Assembly (NCBI GenBank): GCA_017380975.1
Contig: JAFOCX010000107.1
Coordinates: 1 to 6,882, forward strand
Source of the DNA: Lachnospiraceae bacterium
GTDB taxonomy: Bacteria; Bacillota; Clostridia; Lachnospirales; Lachnospiraceae
Direction: 5' to 3'
Length of the DNA stretch: 6,882 nt
Each line of letters starts with the position of its first letter. The first letter of the stretch is position 1. A model generated the notes under the pieces. It was not told the DNA's origin. It did not search any database and saw nothing but the letters and a program-made list of their open reading frames with translations. Of the stretch, positions 1-6,005 are shown piece after piece. Both the position numbers and the translations under genes were made by a program.

Positions 1-27
1 AGACATGGTAATATTATACAAAAATGC

Positions 28-56
28 TTGTCATATTAGAAATATTTATGTACAAT
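28..56 (+). promoter_or_regulatory. Predicted sigma-A promoter of the LysR-family gene
   Basis: TTGTCA at 28-33 and TACAAT at 51-56 are separated by 17 bases. Each hexamer differs from the housekeeping consensus at one position. Transcription would start near position 63 and give a leader of about 60 bases before the ATG at 126. The assignment rests on motif and spacing only. Confidence 0.65.
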
Positions 57-58
57 AC

Positions 59-81
59 AGGTATAAGTATCGCAAATACCT
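59..81 (+). promoter_or_regulatory. Putative LysR-type operator, AGGTAT-N11-ATACCT
   Basis: AGGTAT (59-64) and ATACCT (76-81) form a perfect 6+6 inverted repeat around 11 bases. The inner bases T64 and A76 fit the T-N11-A pattern typical of LysR-family binding sites. The dyad lies just downstream of the predicted -10 box and covers the predicted start point, a position that favours repression. The simplest reading is negative autoregulation by the gene that follows. The regulator-site pairing is inferred. Confidence 0.5.
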
Positions 82-125
82 AGACACATTTATTGCTGTA
101 CTTTCAAATAGAAAGGATCCTTCAC

Positions 126-1019
126 ATGAACATCAATCAAATCCAATACGCCCTGACAGTGGCGCGATATAAAAACTTTTCAAAAGCTGCTGAAAGTTTA
201 TTTCTTTCACAGCCGGCCCTCTCTTTGCAGATCAAAAAGCTGGAACAGGAGCTCGGATTTTCTCTGTTTTCCAGAAAAGCCCAAGGTGTAACGATCACTC
301 CGGAGGGAGAAAAATTCTTCCAGGATGCCCAGGCTGTGGAATTTGCCTGGAATCAGATGCTCCAAAATGCCGCTGTCTTCCGCGGAGAAAGTCGAAGGCA
401 CCTGCGTATCGCAGTCAGCACACGAATCTACTCCAACGACTTATTTGACGATGTTGTTGACTTTTTTGATAATCACCCGGAGATCGAAGCCACTTTCGTA
501 ACCGAGGCCGGTGCTGATTCCTTCGCTGCGCTCCAGAACAGCACGGTAGATGTGGCTCTGGATCGCATTCCTCCGATCCAGCTCCTTCCGGATTACCATA
601 AGTTTTTCTCCTGTGAACTGGTTTCCGAGCAGCAATGCTTTCTCGTGTCCCCGAACTCGAAAATGTTCACCAATGAATCCTTATCCTTCTCCAATCTGCA
701 GGGAATTTCCTTCGTAACAGGTCTGGAAAATTCCATGGAGGACCGTACCTTAAAGCAGTTCTGTAAGGAATACGGGATCAAACTTGGAAAAATCTACCGT
801 TCAGACGGTATCTCTACGGTTATGGATCTGGTTCGAAGCGGAAAAGGAATCACGCTGGGACCGATCTCGTTTGCATCTCATTTTGGTGTGCGCGCGATCC
901 CTGTTGAACCGGTCACATATGAAAGTTTGAATTTTATCTGTCTGAAAGAACGTGCGACTGCACCGGAAATTACACTGCTGAAGAATCATTTGATCATGGC
1001 CTGCAGCAGGTTTGTATAA
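126..1019 (+). CDS. LysR-family transcriptional regulator
   Basis: This encodes a 297-residue protein of normal length for LysR-type regulators. Residues 1-60 form the winged helix-turn-helix, with the family pattern NFSKAAESLFLSQPALS at 17-33 followed by the linker-helix start at KKLEQELG. Residues from about 92 to 297 form the periplasmic-binding-protein-like effector domain, which begins at RHLRIAVST. The ATG at 126 is chosen because AAAGGA (112-117) sits 8 bases upstream and the protein then starts directly at the conserved MNINQIQYAL region. A TTG start at 93 would place that ribosome binding site inside the gene. It is probably a cytoplasmic tetrameric DNA-binding protein responding to a small molecule. 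Effector and targets cannot be read from sequence. It converges with the signalling operon rather than diverging from it, so regulation of that operon is not implied. Confidence 0.93.
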   Translation: MNINQIQYALTVARYKNFSKAAESLFLSQPALSLQIKKLEQELGFSLFSRKAQGVTITPEGEKFFQDAQAVEFAWNQMLQNAAVFRGESRRHLRIAVSTRIYSNDLFDDVVDFFDNHPEIEATFVTEAGADSFAALQNSTVDVALDRIPPIQLLPDYHKFFSCELVSEQQCFLVSPNSKMFTNESLSFSNLQGISFVTGLENSMEDRTLKQFCKEYGIKLGKIYRSDGISTVMDLVRSGKGITLGPISFASHFGVRAIPVEPVTYESLNFICLKERATAPEITLLKNHLIMACSRFV

Positions 1020-1073
1020 AAAAGAAAAGGCTGTCACCTTTTACGATTCTATAATCGCAAGGGCGACAGCCTT
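1017..1073 (-). terminator. Rho-independent terminator shared by the convergent genes
   Basis: Arms at 1027-1038 and 1062-1073 pair over 12 positions, with one non-Watson-Crick position. In minus-strand RNA it is a G-U pair; in plus-strand RNA it is an A-C mismatch. A second small stem (CGATT 1044-1048 / AATCG 1053-1057) sits in the loop. On the minus strand the hairpin is followed by TTTTCTTTTTT, a strong U-tract, so it should end the signalling operon efficiently. On the plus strand it begins 8 bases after the LysR stop codon but is followed only by the weaker TTATTT. It is therefore probably bidirectional, with the minus direction favoured. Confidence 0.88.
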
Positions 1074-1099
1074 ATTTCATGATATTGCTCTCTTAAAAC

Positions 1100-2272
1100 T
1101 TAAAACAGTAATGTATCCACTTTGCCTAACAGCATCTGCAGCATTTCTTTGCATCTTGCAATCTTCGCAGGGCTGTCTGCCTCATTCGGACGACGGATCG
1201 CACGGCGCAGCATACGAGTATAACCGATTACCATTGCTTTTTCGATCACACTCTGGCACACAGCTTCATCTTCTGTACCTAAGTACATCTTAATTGCCAT
1301 ATTCCAGAATTTTCCTGCAGTCTCGAAGTTATAACCCATGAAATTAATAATATTCTGATGATCTAACTCTGAGTATCCAACAAATGCATTGAACATGGAT
1401 CCAAGTTCAAACACCGGGTGTCCCATGCACAGAGTATCCATGTCGATGAGAAGCGGTTCACCATTTTGCACCATGATATTGTTTGTGTGATAGTCACCAT
1501 GCATCAACGTATTCTGTTTCGGAACCGCTTCGATCAGAGCAAGAAGCTTCTTTGCCTGATCCTCCTGAATATGATCCGCTACAAAGTTTGCCCAATCGAG
1601 AGCTGTCTCCTTCATATCCGGAACCTGACCATCTTCGACCTCGATCGCATGAATGCTTTTCAGCATATCAACATAATATTTGACCGCAAGTGTCAGATCG
1701 TCCGGATTCTTACGGATCAAATGTGTAACACTGGTAGCATTTAAAAGTTCTGTAACTGTACCATAACTGTCTCCTACACGAACGATTCCGTATGGAATCG
1801 CTGTATTGATACCAAGTACAAATGCACGTCTTGCATTTTCACGTTCCTGTTTGATTTCCGGGAGCGCATCTTTTGCAAAGTATGTTTTTACGATGGTTTC
1901 ATCATCATAGCGATACACAGCGCCATTGGCACCCTTGGCAATAAACTCACATCCTTCGACACTCATTCTCGGATATGCTTTTTCTACTGTCACCATCTCT
2001 GTAAAACCAGTCATATCAAAGATCTCGTATACCTCAGAAGCTACATTGATCACCGCTAACTGCGGATCTTCTTTTCTGAGTTTTAAAACCACACGCAGTC
2101 CGGCAGAAGAAATGTACTCAAGTTTATCTGCATCAATGACCGTATGTTTTTCTTTATTATCATTTTTAATGCTAAAGATTGCTTCTTCAGCAGCGGATGC
2201 ATTGGACGCATCGATTCTTCCTTCAATAGCAATATAAAGAATATCCTTATCTACACGATATGTAATATTCAT
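1100..2272 (-). CDS. STAS domain fused to an APH-like (protein-kinase-fold) phosphotransferase
   Basis: This is a 390-residue cytoplasmic protein with no membrane segment. Residues 1 to about 97 are a STAS/anti-anti-sigma domain with LEYISSAGLR at 51-60. Ser56 aligns with the serine phosphorylated in SpoIIAA and RsbV, and FDMTGF at 85-90 is also typical. Residues from about 105 are a phosphotransferase of the aminoglycoside/choline kinase fold: a glycine-rich loop (KGANGAVY, 113-120), an ATP-anchoring lysine candidate (Lys129 in IVKTY), the catalytic loop HGDYHTNN at 258-265 (Asp260, Asn265) and the metal-binding IDMD at 276-279 (Asp277). All core kinase residues are present, so it is probably active, but the substrate is unknown and the fold alone does not imply antibiotic resistance. 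The ATG at 2272 is preferred over starts about 18 codons upstream, because AAAGGAGAG (2278-2286) is 7 bases away and the STAS domain begins there. Translation starts 2 bases after the upstream stop, so coupling is likely. Confidence 0.88.
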   Translation of the reverse strand: MNITYRVDKDILYIAIEGRIDASNASAAEEAIFSIKNDNKEKHTVIDADKLEYISSAGLRVVLKLRKEDPQLAVINVASEVYEIFDMTGFTEMVTVEKAYPRMSVEGCEFIAKGANGAVYRYDDETIVKTYFAKDALPEIKQERENARRAFVLGINTAIPYGIVRVGDSYGTVTELLNATSVTHLIRKNPDDLTLAVKYYVDMLKSIHAIEVEDGQVPDMKETALDWANFVADHIQEDQAKKLLALIEAVPKQNTLMHGDYHTNNIMVQNGEPLLIDMDTLCMGHPVFELGSMFNAFVGYSELDHQNIINFMGYNFETAGKFWNMAIKMYLGTEDEAVCQSVIEKAMVIGYTRMLRRAIRRPNEADSPAKIARCKEMLQMLLGKVDTLLF

Positions 2273-2274
2273 GT

Positions 2275-2841
2275 TTACTCTCCTTTCCCAAATACGAGCT
2301 CTGTCAGTGCATTGTATTCGATCCATGCGGAAGTATCAGACAGACGTTCTGTCAATTTTGCAATGGAACGATAATACCATGCCTGTTCACTCACATTCTT
2401 CTGGTTGAATTTCTGCCACATTGCATCGCCTTCCACTTTCCACTCACGGTAGATGGAACGCATGTTAGCGAGCTTGTCTCCGATCCAAACCATTAGCACT
2501 CCGATATCATCCGTATTTTTCAGATCCTCCAGAGATTCCTCTTTTCGAATCCTCCAGGTTTCTGCCGGCGGCAGATCAGCACGCTTGTCTTCTGTCTCGG
2601 ATGCTACCAATTCTTTTATACGTTTACCGAATTTTTCTTCAATTTCTTCAATTGTAATATCTGTATCCTCAACAACATCGTGCAGTGCTGCCGCTGCAAT
2701 CAGTTCCTGATCATCGGACATCGTACCAACGATCACTGCAGCTTCCATTGGATGCAAAATATAAGGTGCGTCACTCTTTTTACGTCGCATTCCGTCGTGA
2801 GCCTTTACTGCAAAAATAATAGCCTCGCTTACAATCTCCAT
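2275..2841 (-). CDS. HD-domain hydrolase of the RelA/SpoT/Mesh1 type (putative small alarmone hydrolase)
   Basis: This 188-residue protein is close to the length of stand-alone Mesh1-type enzymes and lacks any synthetase domain. Visible motifs follow the SpoT hydrolase order: His15 in AVKAHDGMRR, APYILHP with His30, the HD dyad His54-Asp55 in AALHDVVEDTD with Glu58/Asp59, and Asp122 in IGDKLANMR. His30, His54, His-adjacent Asp55 and Asp122 correspond to the four metal ligands of this family, so an active manganese-dependent 3'-pyrophosphohydrolase is plausible. (p)ppGpp is the expected substrate by family, but other nucleotides such as NADPH are possible. The usual KLADRLHNM segment is altered to WIGDKLANM. 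The ATG overlaps the STAS stop codon (TAATG) and has GGAG at 2850-2853, which suggests translational coupling. Placement between two STAS genes suggests it acts in, or is controlled by, the same circuit. Confidence 0.85.
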   Translation of the reverse strand: MEIVSEAIIFAVKAHDGMRRKKSDAPYILHPMEAAVIVGTMSDDQELIAAAALHDVVEDTDITIEEIEEKFGKRIKELVASETEDKRADLPPAETWRIRKEESLEDLKNTDDIGVLMVWIGDKLANMRSIYREWKVEGDAMWQKFNQKNVSEQAWYYRSIAKLTERLSDTSAWIEYNALTELVFGKGE

Positions 2842-3137
2842 TATTCAATCTCCAGAATATCTGCAAAACCAGTCATTTCAAACACATCCATAACTGCTTC
2901 GCTAACATTTTTCAGTTTCATAGAACCGACTCTCTGCATTTTCTTCTGTGCATTCAGAAGAACACGAAGACCTGCACTGGAGATGTATTCAAGTCCCTTT
3001 AAGTCGAGTACAAGATTTTCAACATCCTTTAACTCTTCATTGATTGTTTTATCGAGTACCGGAGCAGTTGTTGTATCAAGTCTTCCTGTAATCTCAAGAA
3101 TTGTTTCTTCCATATTTTTCTTCATTTCGATTGTCAT
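2841..3137 (-). CDS. STAS-domain anti-anti-sigma-factor-like protein (RsbV/SpoIIAA type)
   Basis: This is a 98-residue single-domain cytoplasmic protein, the usual size for this family. LEYISSAGLRVLL (49-61) contains the phosphoswitch. Ser54 aligns with Ser58 of SpoIIAA. FEMTGF at 86-91 and the preceding VSEAVMDV helix are also typical. By family, it would be phosphorylated by an RsbW-like kinase and dephosphorylated by a PP2C phosphatase, and both activities are encoded by the gene just upstream. It starts 15 bases after that gene's stop, with AAGGAG at 3148-3153 and a second AAGGAA closer to the ATG. Its binding target is unclear, since no sigma factor is seen here. Candidates are the kinase domain upstream or, by inference, the enzymes downstream. 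Confidence 0.93.
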   Translation of the reverse strand: MTIEMKKNMEETILEITGRLDTTTAPVLDKTINEELKDVENLVLDLKGLEYISSAGLRVLLNAQKKMQRVGSMKLKNVSEAVMDVFEMTGFADILEIE

Positions 3138-3152
3138 GACTTTCCTTCTCCT

Positions 3153-5990
3153 TTATATCTTTTTCACCATGGTCAGAATATTTTCACCATTCTCATAAGC
3201 ATACGTTACCGTATCCATTGTTTTCTTAGTAATGAAGATTCCGAGTCCACCGATCTCACGCTCTTCAACCGGCAAAGTAATATCCGGATCCGGTTTTTTC
3301 AACGGATCAAACGGAACACCTTGATCAGTTAATCGGAAAGTAACTTCTCGACTTTCCTCATCAAAATCGATATCAAGAGAAACCTCTCCGTCTCCATCAC
3401 CATACGCATAGTGCGCAACGTTAACGAACACCTCTTCGATCGCAACGCAAACTGCCATTTGAATTTTCATTGAACACTCATAGCTTTCAAGCGTTTCTTC
3501 AACATATCCGAGAACATCCATTAAAGCCTCTGTCTTTGCAGGGAATTTTCTCTTCGTCATACCTGTACCTCCATTGGGAAGTTTATAGTCAAACATCAGC
3601 ATGGTAATATCGTCAAACTGTGGTGCCTCACCTACAAATTCATCAATATTTGCTTTTAACGCCGGCAGCAATTCCGTTGCTTCAACAGCAGAACTTTGAT
3701 TCATAAAGGCAAGAAGTCTGTCCTCACCATACAGTTTGTTTTCCGTATTCGTTGCCTCCGTCACGCCATCTGTATATAAGAACAGTCTGTCACCCGGATT
3801 GAGTGTAATCTCATTTGCACGATAACGGACACCTTCCATGCCGGCAAGAATAAATCCACTTCGACTTTTCAGGTACTCAAAGCTTCCATCTGCACGTTTC
3901 AGAAGCGGCGGATTGTGACCTGCATTCGCAAACTGCAGATTTCCTGTCGTAAGATCCAGGATTCCCATCCATGCGGTGACAAACATACCGGACTCATTAT
4001 TTTCGCAAAGCTTTTCATTGGCTTTTGTAAAAATCTCATTGACAGGTATGCCGCTTTCTGTCAGATCCTTGATGATCGTTTTTGAGGTCATCATAAACAT
4101 GGCTGCAGGAATTCCTTTACCGGAAACATCCGCAGCAAGGAATGCAACCGTTGTGTCGTTGATCTTGTAAAAGTCATAGAAATCGCCGCCGACCTCTTTT
4201 GCCGCGATCATCTGAGCATAGATCTTATAGTCTTCATCCTCCGGAAAGTTTGTCGGAAGTGCAGAAAGCTGGATCTGTTTCGCATATTCCAACTCTTTAT
4301 CAATGCGCGCTGCTGCCTCCGCGATATATCTTTTTAATGTAGAAACGGTCGAGTTGATATCATCCGACAAGGACGAAAACTCCTCATTTGAACGTACATC
4401 TACGGTCACATTCAGATCACCCTCCGTAATTCGGCCCAGTGTATCATTAATTCTTTTCAGATTATTGATAATGACACGTTTTATGAGAACGTAGATAAAG
4501 ATAAAGAGGGTAGCAAAGATAAGTACCTGCATAAAGATGCTGGTATAAATCGAAGCATCGCGCATAAACATCGCTTCTGCCTCAGGCATTGCTGTAATGA
4601 TGCAGTATCCTTCTACGAATTTAAATACATAGATATGTCTTTCGCTGAGATCCGTTTTCCCGTCTACAATATCTGCATAATAAAGCCTTGTAGAAGCCTT
4701 TCCTGCAAGCATCTCTTCCGGCGGCTCGATTCCTACAGAAGAAATGTGCATTCCTAAATATTCATTGTCCGTAATCAGGTTGAGATTCTCATCACAAACA
4801 GCGATAAATCCTCTCGTTCCCACATGGCGGTTTTTGGTAACATCTATAACGAACTCATTGAGCCTCTCATGGAACTGCTCAGCATCATAACCCACCTGGA
4901 TAAATCCGCCGTTTGTCAGTTTCACAGCAGCGTATTTTCTCCACTGAGCATCGTCTTTGCCTCTTGGGCTATACGCCTGCACAAAGTATGACTTGACCTT
5001 CATAGTATCCATAAATTCCTTGGACTGTGCTTTGCTGTTCATGTCATAACTATTTATAACATCTGCATCTGTAGAGTTCGTGATAAATCCGTCATCATTT
5101 ACCACATTGATTTCTTTAATACCGTATAATCTTGTAAGATACTGAAGTGAAACTTTCTGGTTACTTTCATATTCTTTTTTAATCCGTCGTGCAATGTCGA
5201 GGAGTTTATCATCAGATTTGCCTCTTACGTCTGCTTCGACATCACTCATCGCAGTGGTAAATACTTTTTGAGTTTCAATTTTCACCATACCATTCTGCAG
5301 CAAGAAGGTAAAACTGCTTGTCACAAGGTAGGCAATCACAATACAAGCCAGCAGCCATCTCTGGAATGTATGTGCAATTCGTTCATTGCCTTTCTCTGTA
5401 TTGAAACGCTCGTGGCTTAAGAGCGCAACAATGATGATCGAAGCACCGACAGCAATCGCATTGCCGATGATCATCGGAATGGAAGCACCTTTTACAAACT
5501 CAAACGCGTAGTAGGAGTTATCCATGTTGGTCAGGAAGATCAGGATCATATGGACAACTTCGCACACGATCGCAATACACACGCCATAACCCCAAGTAGG
5601 CTTTTTATCATCAAACATCAGTTTCCTTAATCCGGCAGCCATAAAACCGGCAAGGATGGTAGCAATACTGCACGCAAGCTGCGTATAGGTGCCAGCTCCC
5701 CAGTACACGGAAAACCAGCGATAAAGACCACCGATCAAACCCGCGATCACGCCTGCCGGTGCACCAAAAATAAGTCCTGCAGATAACGGTGCCGCATCAC
5801 GGATGTTTACAACGGTTCCCAGCCAGCTCACACCATAACTGGAGGCAAAGGCGGAAACGCATCCGAAAAGAACACCGATGATCGTCTGTCTTGTCTTATA
5901 TGACAATTTCTTTATCCTCTCAGATTTGTCCGCCAAATAAATGCCGCACACTAACATGCAGTTAAGTAATATAGGAATAATTAATCTCAT
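3153..5990 (-). CDS. Membrane sensor with fused PP2C/SpoIIE-type phosphatase and RsbW-like kinase
   Basis: This 945-residue protein holds both opposing enzymes of a partner switch. Residues 1 to about 193 are a LytS/YhcK-type multi-helix membrane region, with the NIRDAAPLSAGLIFG signature at 62-76 and GLIGGLYRWF at 84-93. A further helix lies at about 212-230. Residues of about 235-475 form an extracytoplasmic sensor that looks like a double Cache domain, closed by a helix at about 484-505 and a HAMP linker (511 to about 560). Residues of about 565-802 are the phosphatase, with metal-binding GGDFYD (601-606), DVSGKG (621-626), TDG (740-742) and FDD (792-794). Residues 811-945 are the GHKL kinase, with Glu853 and Asn857 matching Glu46 and Asn50 of SpoIIAB, DQG at 889-891 and a glycine-rich lid GGLGI. 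All catalytic positions look intact. The start at 5990 has AAGGTGGTGA at 5995-6004. The expected substrate is the STAS protein encoded next. Confidence 0.9.
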   Translation of the reverse strand: MRLIIPILLNCMLVCGIYLADKSERIKKLSYKTRQTIIGVLFGCVSAFASSYGVSWLGTVVNIRDAAPLSAGLIFGAPAGVIAGLIGGLYRWFSVYWGAGTYTQLACSIATILAGFMAAGLRKLMFDDKKPTWGYGVCIAIVCEVVHMILIFLTNMDNSYYAFEFVKGASIPMIIGNAIAVGASIIIVALLSHERFNTEKGNERIAHTFQRWLLACIVIAYLVTSSFTFLLQNGMVKIETQKVFTTAMSDVEADVRGKSDDKLLDIARRIKKEYESNQKVSLQYLTRLYGIKEINVVNDDGFITNSTDADVINSYDMNSKAQSKEFMDTMKVKSYFVQAYSPRGKDDAQWRKYAAVKLTNGGFIQVGYDAEQFHERLNEFVIDVTKNRHVGTRGFIAVCDENLNLITDNEYLGMHISSVGIEPPEEMLAGKASTRLYYADIVDGKTDLSERHIYVFKFVEGYCIITAMPEAEAMFMRDASIYTSIFMQVLIFATLFIFIYVLIKRVIINNLKRINDTLGRITEGDLNVTVDVRSNEEFSSLSDDINSTVSTLKRYIAEAAARIDKELEYAKQIQLSALPTNFPEDEDYKIYAQMIAAKEVGGDFYDFYKINDTTVAFLAADVSGKGIPAAMFMMTSKTIIKDLTESGIPVNEIFTKANEKLCENNESGMFVTAWMGILDLTTGNLQFANAGHNPPLLKRADGSFEYLKSRSGFILAGMEGVRYRANEITLNPGDRLFLYTDGVTEATNTENKLYGEDRLLAFMNQSSAVEATELLPALKANIDEFVGEAPQFDDITMLMFDYKLPNGGTGMTKRKFPAKTEALMDVLGYVEETLESYECSMKIQMAVCVAIEEVFVNVAHYAYGDGDGEVSLDIDFDEESREVTFRLTDQGVPFDPLKKPDPDITLPVEEREIGGLGIFITKKTMDTVTYAYENGENILTMVKKI
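3558..3572 (-). promoter_or_regulatory. Internal ribosome binding site and ATG for a separate RsbW-like kinase
   Basis: Inside the sensor gene, GGAGGT (3567-3572 on the minus strand) stands 6 bases before an in-frame ATG (3558-3560, codon 811). This falls exactly in the short linker between the phosphatase and kinase domains. Initiation here would give a 135-residue protein (3153-3560), close to the size of free-standing SpoIIAB or RsbW. The site may be a working second start or the relic of two once-separate genes joined by loss of a stop codon. Sequence supports the site; use of it is inferred. Confidence 0.55.
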
Positions 5991-6005
5991 TCAATCACCA
6001 CCTTC

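Noticed and set aside
33..45. ATATT-AGA-AATAT dyad between the -35 and -10 boxes
   Set aside because: It is short, pure A/T in an A/T-rich region and does not fit the LysR-site spacing; chance is the simpler explanation.
93..125. TTG start giving an 11-residue longer LysR protein
   Set aside because: The AAAGGA ribosome binding site at 112-117 would fall inside the gene, and the LysR domain begins exactly at the ATG at 126.
1483..1744. Plus-strand open frames inside the STAS-kinase gene
   Set aside because: They are antisense shadows with no ribosome binding site and atypical composition, opposite a well-supported conserved domain.
1783..1800. Perfect 7-base inverted repeat CGATTCC-GTAT-GGAATCG
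   Set aside because: It lies in the middle of the kinase coding region with no T-tract or nearby gene boundary, so it is probably a coincidence of codon choice.
1100..1960. Kinase-fold domain as an aminoglycoside resistance enzyme
   Set aside because: The catalytic loop is shared by many small-molecule kinases, and the STAS fusion and signalling operon point to a regulatory role instead.
2680..3198. 172-codon plus-strand open frame across the STAS and HD genes
   Set aside because: It is antisense to two genes with clear conserved motifs, rich in Ser/Phe as expected for a shadow frame, and has no ribosome binding site.
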